This document shows, one piece after another, positions 9,352 through 18,498 of a stretch of DNA of 64,000 nucleotides. The DNA lies in contig NZ_JAVXKG010000001.1 in assembly GCF_036647415.1 (NCBI RefSeq), positions 124,001-188,000 of the forward strand, read 5' to 3'. The notes below the pieces were generated by a model, which was not told the origin of the DNA, made no database searches, and was given only the letters and a program-made list of their open reading frames with translations. The DNA is from Empedobacter sp036647415. Lineage in GTDB: Bacteria > Bacteroidota > Bacteroidia > Flavobacteriales > Weeksellaceae. Made by a program: the position numbers and the translations under genes. Position 1 is the first letter of the stretch; every line of letters starts with the position of its first letter.

Positions 9352-10436
9352 GAATTGCAATATTAGGTACAAGAGGTATCCCAAATTACCATGGTGGATT
9401 TGAACAATTTGCAGAATTTTTCGCTGTATATCTAGCAGAAAAAGGAGAAGATGTATTTGTTTACAACTCTTCATTACATCCTTATCAGGAAAAAACATTT
9501 CAAGGTGTTAATATTATTTCTTGTAAAGATCCTGAAGATAAATTGGGAACGCCAGGACAATTTTTATACGATTTGAATTGTATTTTAGATGCTCGAAAAA
9601 GAAATTTTGATGTCATTCTACAACTAGGTTATACAAGTAGTACAATTTGGTGGTGGTTGATGCCTAAAAAAGCTAAGATTATAACCAATATGGATGGACT
9701 GGAATGGAAACGTTCTAAGTATTCTAAAAAGGTTCAGAATTTTCTTAAATATGCCGAAAAATTAGGTGCTGTACATTCAGATCACTTAATTGCAGATTCA
9801 TTAGGAATTAAAACTTATCTGAGAGAAAAATACAATAAAGACGCAACTTACATCGCGTATGGTGCAAATGTTTTTGATAATCCTGATGATCGTATTTTAA
9901 AAAAATATCAGATCGAAAAAGAAAACTATTCGCTCTTGATTGCTCGTTTTGAACCAGAAAATAATCTGGAAATGATTTTAGATGGTGTTGTAAAATCAAA
10001 TCGAAGCGAACCTTTTTTAGTCATAGGAAAACATGATACGGTTTATGGAGATTTTTTAAAAAATAAATACAAAGCTTATCCAAACATCAAATTTATAGGT
10101 GGTATTTATAATCTCGAAGAATTAAACAATATTCGTTATTATTCACGTTTATATTTTCACGGACATTCTGTTGGCGGTACAAATCCATCTTTATTAGAAG
10201 CGATGGCCTCTAACACGCTTATTTGTGCCAATAACAACGAGTTTAACAAAGGAGTTTTAAAAGAAAATGCGTTTTATTTTAAAAATGCAAAAGAAGTGGC
10301 AGAATTGTACACCGAGAAAGAAAAAAATAAACATCCAGATTTTATAAATAATAATATCATGGCTATTAAAAATGAATTTAGCTGGGAAATTATTAATCAA
10401 AAATATTATGAGTTACTCAAAGCATTCAAAATTTAA
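9348..10436 (+). CDS. DUF1972-type glycosyltransferase (GT4)
   Basis: The protein begins MRIAILGTRGIPNYHGGFEQFAE, the hallmark of the DUF1972 N-terminal domain, often seen in rhamnosyltransferase-like enzymes. The GT-B C-terminal domain is shown by LLIARFEPENNLEMILDG and by HGHSVGGTNPSLLEAMAS, where the usual EX7E is partly changed. I place the start at the ATG at 9348 (362 residues), which overlaps the previous stop as ATGA; a TTG 18 bp upstream would add six residues with no clear support. Like its neighbour it probably extends the lipid-linked repeat unit in the cytosol. Confidence 0.85.
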   Translation: MRIAILGTRGIPNYHGGFEQFAEFFAVYLAEKGEDVFVYNSSLHPYQEKTFQGVNIISCKDPEDKLGTPGQFLYDLNCILDARKRNFDVILQLGYTSSTIWWWLMPKKAKIITNMDGLEWKRSKYSKKVQNFLKYAEKLGAVHSDHLIADSLGIKTYLREKYNKDATYIAYGANVFDNPDDRILKKYQIEKENYSLLIARFEPENNLEMILDGVVKSNRSEPFLVIGKHDTVYGDFLKNKYKAYPNIKFIGGIYNLEELNNIRYYSRLYFHGHSVGGTNPSLLEAMASNTLICANNNEFNKGVLKENAFYFKNAKEVAELYTEKEKNKHPDFINNNIMAIKNEFSWEIINQKYYELLKAFKI

Positions 10437-10486
10437 ATTATTTTAGTAATCTTTTTTACTATTTTTAAAATTAACACACAAATAAA

Positions 10487-11245
10487 ATGGACATATCAGA
10501 ATTTAATCGGTTATCAGATCAAAAGAATTATCAAAGACATCCATGGGAAACGTCAAGAAAAAATGTCTTAAAATATTTCTTAAATCAAACAAATATTAAA
10601 TTTCCTATAGATCGTATTGTAGATATAGGAAGTGGCGATGCATTTGTAATACATTCTTTATTAGAGAATAATTTTGCGACAGAATATTTTGCTATTGATA
10701 CCGCTTATAATGAAGAAATCATTAATCAATTAAAAGCAAATAATAAAAATAGTCAAGTTCAATATCTTTCTAATTTAGGCGAATATTACGCAAATCATGA
10801 TACCCAAAAAAATACATTATTTTTGTGTATGGATGTTTTGGAACATACTGAAGACGAAAAAATTATTTTAGATTTTCTTCAAAATGAAACGGGTAATTAT
10901 TTCTTTTTTGCTGTTCCTGCTTTTCAAAAATTATTTTCAAATCATGACATTTTATTAGGACATTATCGCCGTTATTCTCTATCAGAGCTAGAAAATTTAT
11001 TGAACAAGAATAACTTTAAAATATTAGATAAAGGGTATTATTTTTTCACATTATTGGCATTACGATGGTTAGAAAAATCTCGTAAAAAAGATCAAAAAGA
11101 GTCTATAGACAATTGGGAAGGTGGAAAATTTAAAACAGATTTAATCAATTTTGTTTTAAAAACAGATTTCAAAATCATTATGCTTCTCAAAAAGCTGAAT
11201 ATTCGAATTAATGGACTTTCTTGCTACTGCTTATGTACAAAATAG
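10487..11245 (+). CDS. Class I SAM-dependent methyltransferase
   Basis: A 252-residue protein with a Rossmann methyltransferase core: motif I VDIGSGDAFVIHSLL at about 46-60, an acidic residue after the second strand (AIDTAYNE), and CMDVLEH as motif IV. After the core, LGHYRRYSLSELENLL is the segment seen in many methyltransferases of polysaccharide and lipid loci. It may methylate a sugar or cap the chain; the target is not evident. It is separated from the upstream gene by 50 AT-rich bases and overlaps the next frame slightly. Confidence 0.82.
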   Translation: MDISEFNRLSDQKNYQRHPWETSRKNVLKYFLNQTNIKFPIDRIVDIGSGDAFVIHSLLENNFATEYFAIDTAYNEEIINQLKANNKNSQVQYLSNLGEYYANHDTQKNTLFLCMDVLEHTEDEKIILDFLQNETGNYFFFAVPAFQKLFSNHDILLGHYRRYSLSELENLLNKNNFKILDKGYYFFTLLALRWLEKSRKKDQKESIDNWEGGKFKTDLINFVLKTDFKIIMLLKKLNIRINGLSCYCLCTK

Positions 11246-11952
11246 GTGTTATAATTCCATGTTATAACGAAGCGAAAAGACTCGATTTTTCGGAAGTTGA
11301 AAAGCTAATAATGTTACCAAATATCAAAATTTTTTTTGCGAATGATGGTAGCACAGATAATACATCAGAAATAATTAACCAATTTATAGTACAACATAAT
11401 AAGGATAACCTTACAATGTTTGATTATAAAGAAAATACAGGAAAAGCAAACACCATTTACACAACTGTAAATATGCTTTTACAAGATGACTCTTTAGACT
11501 ATATTGCTTATTTAGATGCTGATTTTGCTACAAATGCAGAGGAATTTATTCGGATGTTAACAGTTTTAAAAGCACAACCATTAGATTTTGTTATCGCTTC
11601 GCGAGTAAATCTTTTAAATTCTAATATTAAGCGAAAATATTATCGACATTTAATTGGACGAATAATCGTTACAATTATTAATTTTAAATACCATTTGGGT
11701 ATTTATGATACGCAATGTGGTGCTAAAATATTTTCTAAAGAAATTTTAAAAACAGGATTCTCTAAGCCATTTAAAACATCTTGGCTCTTTGATATTGAAT
11801 TGTTTATTCGACTAAAATCAAATAAATTTTTAATTTATGGAACCGAATTTCCTATAAAAAATTGGAGAGACGTTGAAGGTTCTAAATTAAAACCAAATCA
11901 CGCAATCATAATTTTAAAAGAATTATTAAACCTTTATAGAACATATAAATAA
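11233..11952 (+). CDS. GT2-family glycosyltransferase (polyprenyl-phosphate sugar synthase-like)
   Basis: GT-A fold: VIIPCYNEAKR at the N-terminus, NDGSTDNTSE, YLDADFATN (DXD-type) and DTQCGAKIFSKE resemble dolichol-phosphate mannose/glucose synthases. I choose the ATG at 11233 (239 residues), which overlaps the end of the methyltransferase gene by 13 bp; the upstream TTG would add four leucine-rich residues only. Because the next gene encodes a GT-C-like membrane protein, this enzyme may supply a polyprenyl-phosphate sugar donor to it; that link is inference. Its stop overlaps the next start (TAATG). Confidence 0.83.
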   Translation: MYKIGVIIPCYNEAKRLDFSEVEKLIMLPNIKIFFANDGSTDNTSEIINQFIVQHNKDNLTMFDYKENTGKANTIYTTVNMLLQDDSLDYIAYLDADFATNAEEFIRMLTVLKAQPLDFVIASRVNLLNSNIKRKYYRHLIGRIIVTIINFKYHLGIYDTQCGAKIFSKEILKTGFSKPFKTSWLFDIELFIRLKSNKFLIYGTEFPIKNWRDVEGSKLKPNHAIIILKELLNLYRTYK

Positions 11953-14432
11953 TGCTTACCAAATTAAAAAATAATATTGATATATTCTTATCCACAATAT
12001 TTGCTATTTTACTTTACCATTTACATTATGGCATTGGAACAGCAATATTTACCAATATAAATTGGTTATTAAAAGCACGACACGATTGGGGTGCTCATTA
12101 CTTAGGTTTTTCTTTTTATAGAATAAGCGACTGGAGTTTTCCTCTTGGAAATATCAACAAATGGTATTATCCTATCGGGACAAATGTTGGTCTTACGGAT
12201 TCTATTCCTTTGTTCGCAATTCCTTTTAAGGTTTTATCTCCTATACTTCCTCAAGATTTCCAATATATTGGTTTATTTATTTTAGTAAGTTATATTCTAA
12301 ATGGCTATTTTACAGTAAAATTTGCTCGTTTATTTACAACCAATAAACTATTAATACTATTTGCTACTTTATTTGTTTTAATTTCTCCTATCGTAATTTA
12401 TAGAGCAATACACCCTTCATTGTGCGCTCATTGGTTAATCATCGGATCAATGTATCTTTATTTTAAACCTGTAAACAATGAAAAAGTAGCCTATAATACC
12501 TTAAAAAAACAACTTGTTTTATTATTATTGAGTGGATTAATTCATCCTTATATTACATTCATGATAATTGGTTTTACAGCTATTACTCCATTAAAATTAT
12601 ATTTATATGATAAACTAATAAGTATCAAAAAATCGATTATTTATATCATAATTAGCATGATTAGTTTGATTCTTATTTGGGCAATTATTGGTGTTATTTT
12701 TAATTCGACTATGAGTGTAAATACTGGATATGGATTATATAGTTGGAACTTTAATTCTTTTATTAATCCTGACGGTTTCTCTGCTTTTCTACCACAATTA
12801 GACAAATATTCTGATAGACAGTATGAAGGTTATTCATATTTAGGAGTTGGGATGATGAGCTTAATCTTAATTTCGACAATTATATTATTTACTAACTATA
12901 AATGGATTAAGAAATATAAAACCTTAATTCTCATTTTTTCAGTTTGGCTTATTCCTCTTACTTTATTCGGAATTACAAACGTAATAACATACAATAACAA
13001 ACTTTTATACACAATTCCAATTCCAAAAATTATTGAAGAATTTGGTGGTATTTTCAGAGCTTCTTCACGATTTATCTGGTTATTGTACTATACTATTTTC
13101 TTGGGTGCACTATTTATTTTTATAAAAGCAAAAATAAATTCAACCATAAAAATTATTGTTTTGGGCTTAATTTTTAGCCTACAATTTTACGATATCAAAT
13201 TTTTACAAACATACCGAAAACTAGAACTAGGTAAATATGACAACCCATTAAATGAAAAAACATGGAATTCTATTTTCTCTCAGTTTGATCATGTTTCATT
13301 CTACCCGCTATATACTTGGGATTTGGTTAATCATTATGACTATCAAGATTTTGGATATATTGCATATCAAAACAATACAACGTTCACAAGTGCATATGCT
13401 GCAAGAACTAATTTTGAAAAAGAGCAAGATGCTACAAAAAATCTACTCGCTAAAATAAATAATGATGAAATTGATGAAAATACTGTTTACATTACAAATA
13501 AAGAAAATCTATCTGCATTTTCTATTGTAATTCTTACAGGAAAAGCTAAAGCTTTGTATATCGATAAATACTACGTTGTCTATTCGTCTAAAAAGAATTT
13601 TCCTGTTGAATTGTCTACAGAAAATAAAGCAATGACTAATTTGATAACAACAACTTTAATCAAACCAAATACTTTTAAAAAGAGAAATATTTCATCCGTT
13701 AATACAAATCCTGATGCGATTAAATATAATATAGAGTTTTCTTTGGTTAATGATAAATACGCAATGTTTAAAGGATGGGCAAGTACAACAAATACGAATA
13801 CAAATAAACAAGATTCTATTTTTATTGCCTACAACGATAATGGACAATATCATTTTGCTTCTACAGAAAAAATAGTAAGAGATGATATTGGTAATGTATT
13901 TAAAAATAAAGCTAAATCGTACGCAGGATTTACAACAACAATTATTGCCAACGAAAATATTTTTAAAGATTATCCTGTCGGAATTCTAATAAAAGATGAA
14001 AATTCTAATTATTACTTTCAAACAATTGATAAATCTATATTTAATTTAAATTATTCTAAAGTTAAAAAAATACAACTTCCTACAATTACAAATGAAGTAT
14101 ATGATTTAAATCTAGAAAAGATTAATAAACTTGAAGAAATTGTTGAGTTTTTTGGCTGGATCGGTTCAAGTAAAATTGATAATCAGAAAATAGAAAAATC
14201 AATAATCATTAGTAACAAAAAAGATAATTTTCTTGTTTATACAGAACAGGTTGAAAGACCTGATGTACAGAGTGCATATAAAAATTTCAAAAATGGAAAA
14301 AATACAGGTTTCATCGGAAAAGTTAATTTTAATGAAATTCCTAAAGGAGATTTTAAAATCTATATTCAATTGAAAAATTTAGACACAAAACAAGTATCAT
14401 ACATCGATACAGGAAAAACTTTTGCTAATTAG
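11952..14432 (+). CDS. DUF6311-like GT-C membrane protein with duplicated C-terminal domain
   Basis: An 826-residue protein. Residues 1-420 hold about ten to twelve membrane helices with a first periplasmic loop (WLLKARHDWGAHYLGFSFYR ... FPLG ... GTNVGLTDSIPL) that fits DUF6311 and resembles GT-C glycosyltransferases using lipid-phosphate sugars. After a soluble region (430-575), the C-terminus carries two copies of one beta-rich domain, about 590-695 and 715-822: each has FxGW, then a V/E-R-x-D block (VRDDIG, ERPDVQ), then GF, then an Y/F-x-I-x-I/L-L-K strand. The repeat is visible by eye; its role, possibly binding glycan, is inferred. Start codon overlaps the preceding stop. It probably adds a side-branch sugar in the periplasm. 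Confidence 0.75.
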   Translation: MLTKLKNNIDIFLSTIFAILLYHLHYGIGTAIFTNINWLLKARHDWGAHYLGFSFYRISDWSFPLGNINKWYYPIGTNVGLTDSIPLFAIPFKVLSPILPQDFQYIGLFILVSYILNGYFTVKFARLFTTNKLLILFATLFVLISPIVIYRAIHPSLCAHWLIIGSMYLYFKPVNNEKVAYNTLKKQLVLLLLSGLIHPYITFMIIGFTAITPLKLYLYDKLISIKKSIIYIIISMISLILIWAIIGVIFNSTMSVNTGYGLYSWNFNSFINPDGFSAFLPQLDKYSDRQYEGYSYLGVGMMSLILISTIILFTNYKWIKKYKTLILIFSVWLIPLTLFGITNVITYNNKLLYTIPIPKIIEEFGGIFRASSRFIWLLYYTIFLGALFIFIKAKINSTIKIIVLGLIFSLQFYDIKFLQTYRKLELGKYDNPLNEKTWNSIFSQFDHVSFYPLYTWDLVNHYDYQDFGYIAYQNNTTFTSAYAARTNFEKEQDATKNLLAKINNDEIDENTVYITNKENLSAFSIVILTGKAKALYIDKYYVVYSSKKNFPVELSTENKAMTNLITTTLIKPNTFKKRNISSVNTNPDAIKYNIEFSLVNDKYAMFKGWASTTNTNTNKQDSIFIAYNDNGQYHFASTEKIVRDDIGNVFKNKAKSYAGFTTTIIANENIFKDYPVGILIKDENSNYYFQTIDKSIFNLNYSKVKKIQLPTITNEVYDLNLEKINKLEEIVEFFGWIGSSKIDNQKIEKSIIISNKKDNFLVYTEQVERPDVQSAYKNFKNGKNTGFIGKVNFNEIPKGDFKIYIQLKNLDTKQVSYIDTGKTFAN

Positions 14433-14446
14433 GAATAAGAATTAAG

Positions 14447-15712
14447 ATGATCTCAACTTTTAAAAATATAACCTTTTCATACAATGATGAATCAAAAACT
14501 GATTTCTCATTAGCTTTATTATTAGCATCACTTCCGCTACCTTTTGCATTTATCAATATAACTTTTGGGCTTTTTGTTTTAAGTGTTATTCTTGATTATA
14601 AGAGATTAAAATTTCAATTTAATTCTAGTCTAATTTTACCCATATTATTTTATTTACTTTGTGCATTATCATTGTTATGGAGTATAAATCCACATGATAC
14701 AAGTAAATATTTATCTAAAGGATTATTTTTTATAGCTCTTCCATTATTGTTCTTATTTATTCCTAAAATCACAAAAGAAAGAAGGACTAAAATATTTAAT
14801 AATTATAGCTATTTAATGGTTATCGCAACTATTTTCTATCTATTTAGAGCTTTTTTTAGATATTTAAAAACAGGTGATACAGATTATTTTTTTTATCATT
14901 CTTTGGTAACTTTAGATGTAAATGCTATTTATGTTTCGCTATTTATAGCCTTTGCTTTTATTAATTTATTTGTCAAGAAAAGTAAAAATTGGATCGATTT
15001 TATATGTATTCCCTTGTTGTTTGGCTTTTTAGTTTTATTATCATCTAAAAACGTCATTATCATAACACTGTTAGGTGTTTTTATTAGCTTTATTTTTCAA
15101 CGTGGACTATTTACGAAAAGAAATACTGTGATCGTATTAATTGGTTTTGGCTTGTTATTAATCCCTTTAAGTTCTAAAATAAAAGAACGTTTTGATCTCG
15201 AATTTCAAAATACAACCGAGAATGTTAAATTAGAAAATAATATCATCAATGTTTCTTTAAAAAACGCATGGGAACAAAAATCCTTTGGACATGAATATTA
15301 TTTTAACGGAACAGCCTTTAGATTGTATCAAATACGCATTTTCAAAGAGTTTTTAGAAGAGGATCATATCTTTTTTACAGGATATGGAGCAAGTGCTGAA
15401 CAGTCTAAAATAAAGGCAAAACAATTGCATTATGAGTTGTATGATTATTATGGAGACTTAAACTTCCACAATCAATATATTCAATCCTTTTCAGGTGTAG
15501 GAATATTTGGCTTTTTATTGACTGTTGCAATGGTTATCACTAATTGGATAAAAAGTATCAAAACTAAAGACTTTATTTTCTTTTTTTATACCCTTTTAAC
15601 AACCTCAATTATGTTTACGGAATCTTTATTTCAACGACAAAGAGGAATTGTATTTTTTATTCTTTTGTACTGTATTTTTCATCATACATATACTAAAAAA
15701 GTCACTCCATAA
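14447..15712 (+). CDS. O-antigen ligase/polymerase family membrane protein
   Basis: A 421-residue protein with about eleven hydrophobic helices. A periplasmic loop at about 245-330 is followed by FTGYGAS...LNFHNQYIQSFSGVGIFGFL, the HNxxxxxxxxxG block of the O-antigen ligase/Wzy superfamily. The N-terminus SLPLPFAFINITFGLFVLSVILDY and SLLWSINPHDTSKYLSKGLF match WaaL-like proteins. As a second family member in the locus it may be the ligase that attaches polymer to lipid A-core, leaving the 6944 gene as Wzy, but the two roles could be reversed. The terminator stem starts inside its last codons. Confidence 0.78.
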   Translation: MISTFKNITFSYNDESKTDFSLALLLASLPLPFAFINITFGLFVLSVILDYKRLKFQFNSSLILPILFYLLCALSLLWSINPHDTSKYLSKGLFFIALPLLFLFIPKITKERRTKIFNNYSYLMVIATIFYLFRAFFRYLKTGDTDYFFYHSLVTLDVNAIYVSLFIAFAFINLFVKKSKNWIDFICIPLLFGFLVLLSSKNVIIITLLGVFISFIFQRGLFTKRNTVIVLIGFGLLLIPLSSKIKERFDLEFQNTTENVKLENNIINVSLKNAWEQKSFGHEYYFNGTAFRLYQIRIFKEFLEEDHIFFTGYGASAEQSKIKAKQLHYELYDYYGDLNFHNQYIQSFSGVGIFGFLLTVAMVITNWIKSIKTKDFIFFFYTLLTTSIMFTESLFQRQRGIVFFILLYCIFHHTYTKKVTP

Positions 15713-15725
15713 AGAGTGACTTTTT
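15696..15725. terminator. Bidirectional terminator between convergent genes
   Basis: AAAAAGTCACTC (15696-15707) pairs with GAGTGACTTTTT (15714-15725) around a CATAAA loop. The loop contains the stop codon of the 14447 gene. The A- and T-tracts on the two flanks let it serve both the 14447 gene and the minus-strand 15731 gene. Confidence 0.88.
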
Positions 15726-15730
15726 CTATT

Positions 15731-17158
15731 TTATATTGCATTATCATCGCCCTTTAAGACTAACATTACAGTGAGATAAACAATTTGAATATCTAATAAA
15801 TAGGACCAATTCCTAACATAATATACATCTGTTCGAATTCTTTTTTCCATATCTTCATCCGAATCAATAGCTCCTCTATATCCTTTTACTTGTGAAAGTC
15901 CTGTAATACCTGGTTTTACGTAATGCCTTAAATTATATCGATTAATTATATCTCTATAATGTTGATCCTGAGAAATCATATGCGGACGTGGTCCTACAAT
16001 AGACATTTCTCCTTTTAAGACGTTTATAAATTGTGGTAGCTCATCAAAACTTGTTTTTCGTAAAAACTTACCAATTTTTGTTACCCGAGGATCATTACGC
16101 TCTGTTGCTTTGATAGAATTATATTTAGACTCCACCATTGTTCTAAACTTATAACAATCAAACTCTTCCCCATTCAATCCATTCCTTTTTTGAATAAATA
16201 AAATAGGTCCTTTTGAGTCTAAATAAATTAATAAAGCGATAATTGGGTAAAGCCAACTCAATAAAAATACACAAACCAAAGAAGAGAAAACTATATCAAA
16301 TATATTTTTAATTAATTGATTAAATTTTAAATCTAATGGAAATCTTTTTACCTCAAGAATAGGTAATGTATCAATATAAACAACTTTTAGCTCTGTAATA
16401 CCATTATAAATTGAATCTGGTATATAAGAAATGGTAATCATGTTAATCTCACATAAACTTTCTATTTTATTAATTAACATCTTATTCATTTCTCCTTTCT
16501 GAGAGATAAATACTTTTTTTATCTTATTATTCTGTATAAAATCTCTAAAATCAATACCATTAATTAATAAAATAGTGTCCGAAAAATGAATATTTTCATT
16601 TTCTATTTTCTCAAAAAAATTTATTCCTAAATCTCTTCTTTCTTTTAAAATATTAATAAATCTATTTGTATTATCATTTTTATCTACAACTAAAACATTT
16701 GATAGATTATAACCTTTCAGGTGCTGCTTTCTGTAATAAATAAAAATTAGTAGACGAGAAATTATCCCTATAACAAAAAGACTAAAAATATATGCAATTC
16801 CTAATTTTGGAGAAAATAAATCTGATGTTTTTAAACCTGAAATTGCAAAAACAATAATTGAAAAATATAAAATTTGATAAATCAATTTTTTCAAAATATC
16901 TACAAATTTTATTCGTCTTTGAACAACATATAAAGACACATTTTTTGCTATCAAAAACCAAATAATTAAAAACAACAAAAGTGCCTTATAATGTGATTTG
17001 AAAAGCTCAAAATAAGTCGGTATTCTTTCTAAAGGATAATCTTCTGTCCAAAAGTATTGGTATTGTAATTTTAAATAAATTAAAAATAATATAATCAAAA
17101 ACAGTATGTCAATAAACTCTTGTAGGAAGTATAATTTTATCGGTTTTTTTTGTTGCAT
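15731..17158 (-). CDS. Undecaprenyl-phosphate sugar phosphotransferase (WcaJ-like)
   Basis: A 475-residue polyprenol-phosphate phosphoglycosyl transferase. Four to five N-terminal helices are followed by a soluble CoA-binding-like domain, one more helix at about 285-305, and the bacterial sugar-transferase domain: GPILFIQKRNGLNGEEF, CYKFRTM, TSFDELPQFINVLKGEMSIVGPRPHM and PGITGLSQVKGYRG. It would load the first sugar-1-phosphate onto undecaprenyl phosphate to start each repeat unit. It faces the rest of the locus across a shared terminator, so it is expressed separately from the wzz-to-ligase operon. It lies 32 bp from the 17191 lipoprotein gene and is probably cotranscribed with it. Confidence 0.9.
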   Translation of the reverse strand: MQQKKPIKLYFLQEFIDILFLIILFLIYLKLQYQYFWTEDYPLERIPTYFELFKSHYKALLLFLIIWFLIAKNVSLYVVQRRIKFVDILKKLIYQILYFSIIVFAISGLKTSDLFSPKLGIAYIFSLFVIGIISRLLIFIYYRKQHLKGYNLSNVLVVDKNDNTNRFINILKERRDLGINFFEKIENENIHFSDTILLINGIDFRDFIQNNKIKKVFISQKGEMNKMLINKIESLCEINMITISYIPDSIYNGITELKVVYIDTLPILEVKRFPLDLKFNQLIKNIFDIVFSSLVCVFLLSWLYPIIALLIYLDSKGPILFIQKRNGLNGEEFDCYKFRTMVESKYNSIKATERNDPRVTKIGKFLRKTSFDELPQFINVLKGEMSIVGPRPHMISQDQHYRDIINRYNLRHYVKPGITGLSQVKGYRGAIDSDEDMEKRIRTDVYYVRNWSYLLDIQIVYLTVMLVLKGDDNAI

Positions 17159-17190
17159 TTCATCAATTAAAAAAAAGAAAAAAAATGTAA

Positions 17191-17754
17191 TTATTTTTCC
17201 TTCGTTTCACTATAAATTTTATTCAAACCTTTCTTTAATTCTGCTGTACTAATTGCAAAAGGATCATAAACACCATCTGAATTAATATTAAAATCAATTG
17301 TTAATTTAGTAACATTATATGTTGTCCCTTGCCCATTAACAAAAAATTTACCATAAAAATCTGTATTACTAGCAACTAACTTATTTTCTTTATATAAAAA
17401 TTCAACATTTTTAATAGATATAAATTTCTGATCTGCATTTACTCCATAATCAAGTCTCAAATTTTGTGGTTTACTATCAGCAGGTAATTCAAAAACTACT
17501 TTCTGAATCACAGATTGTCCAAATACTGGAATTTTAATAGATTTTTCCTCTGCAAATTTATCATCATTACTATAAAAAAGTTGATATGTATCATTTGTAG
17601 GAAAAACTCCTTCTAAAGTTACAACCAATCCTTTTGAAATTGAATCCTCACTTGTAGAATTTTCTGTTTCACTACCTCTACCTTTTTTAGTGTTGCAAGA
17701 ACCAATCATTGTAATTGTTCCCAATAAAAATGCTCCTAATAATAAATTTTTCAT
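17191..17754 (-). CDS. Small lipoprotein of unknown function
   Basis: I use the ATG at 17754 (187 residues): it gives a clean lipoprotein signal peptide (MKNLLLGAFLLGTITMIGSC, lipobox IGSC) with a Ser/Thr/Glu-rich linker after it. The longer frame from 17787 adds eleven residues (MRLKILILRLI) that spoil the signal. The mature part (about 45-187) looks like a beta-sandwich (LVVTLEGVFPTNDTYQLFY ... VIQKVVFELP ... PQNLRLDYGVN). It precedes the initiating glycosyltransferase gene, so a role linked to polysaccharide or the cell surface is possible but unproven. Confidence 0.7.
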   Translation of the reverse strand: MKNLLLGAFLLGTITMIGSCNTKKGRGSETENSTSEDSISKGLVVTLEGVFPTNDTYQLFYSNDDKFAEEKSIKIPVFGQSVIQKVVFELPADSKPQNLRLDYGVNADQKFISIKNVEFLYKENKLVASNTDFYGKFFVNGQGTTYNVTKLTIDFNINSDGVYDPFAISTAELKKGLNKIYSETKEK

Positions 17755-17901
17755 AATAAGCCTTAAAATTAATATCTTTAATCTCAATACAACGCTTTTT
17801 TTACAATTTTCTTATAAAAACTTCTTATAATATTTTTTACTTTTCTCAACTAATTTATTCCGTAAATTTGTTCACACATATTAAACTAAATTATTTGAAT
17901 T

Positions 17902-18498
17902 ATGTTCCTCGAAAATACCTTTAACTATCATCATAAAAGTGGATGGATCGAAGTCATCTGTGGCTCAATGTTTTCTGGTAAAACTGAAGAACTTATACGC
18001 CGCCTAAAACGTGCCGAATTTGCAAAGCAACGTGTAGAAATTTTCAAACCAACAGTAGACACACGTTATGCCGATCGTGAAGTCGTTTCGCACAACCAAA
18101 ATTCTATCAACTCCACTCCAGTAGAGTATTCTTCTGCTATTTTATTATTGGCAGATGATTGCGATGTTGTCGGAATTGATGAAGCACAATTTTTTGACGA
18201 AGGAATTGTAGATGTTGTCAACGAATTAGCCAATCAAGGGAAACGAGTAATTGTTGCGGGCTTAGATATGGATTTTAAAGGTCGACCATTCGGACCAATG
18301 CCCAATCTTTTAGCAACCGCAGAATACATCACAAAAGTGCATGCAATTTGCGTGCGTACAGGAAATTTGGCAAACTATTCGCACAGAAAAATTGCCAGCG
18401 AACGCCTTGTAGAACTTGGTGAAGTTTTAGAATACGAACCATTAAGTCGTGCAGTATTCTGGGAAGAATTAAACAAACAAAAAGTTGAAAAGCTATAA
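17902..18498 (+). CDS. tdk: Thymidine kinase (type II)
   Basis: A 198-residue type II thymidine kinase that phosphorylates thymidine to dTMP in salvage. The P-loop GSMFSGKT is at 21-28, the Walker-B-like segment GIDEAQFFD gives catalytic Glu94, and GLDMDFKGRPFGPMP is the conserved core. The zinc-ribbon that most bacterial type II enzymes carry near the lasso loop is degenerate: only Cys150 is left (HAICVRTGNLANYS), with no CxxC pairs at the C-terminus. A TAAATTTG at 17863-17870 could be its -7 promoter element. It overlaps the murF-alr frame by 14 bp, suggesting coupling. Confidence 0.93.
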   Translation: MFLENTFNYHHKSGWIEVICGSMFSGKTEELIRRLKRAEFAKQRVEIFKPTVDTRYADREVVSHNQNSINSTPVEYSSAILLLADDCDVVGIDEAQFFDEGIVDVVNELANQGKRVIVAGLDMDFKGRPFGPMPNLLATAEYITKVHAICVRTGNLANYSHRKIASERLVELGEVLEYEPLSRAVFWEELNKQKVEKL

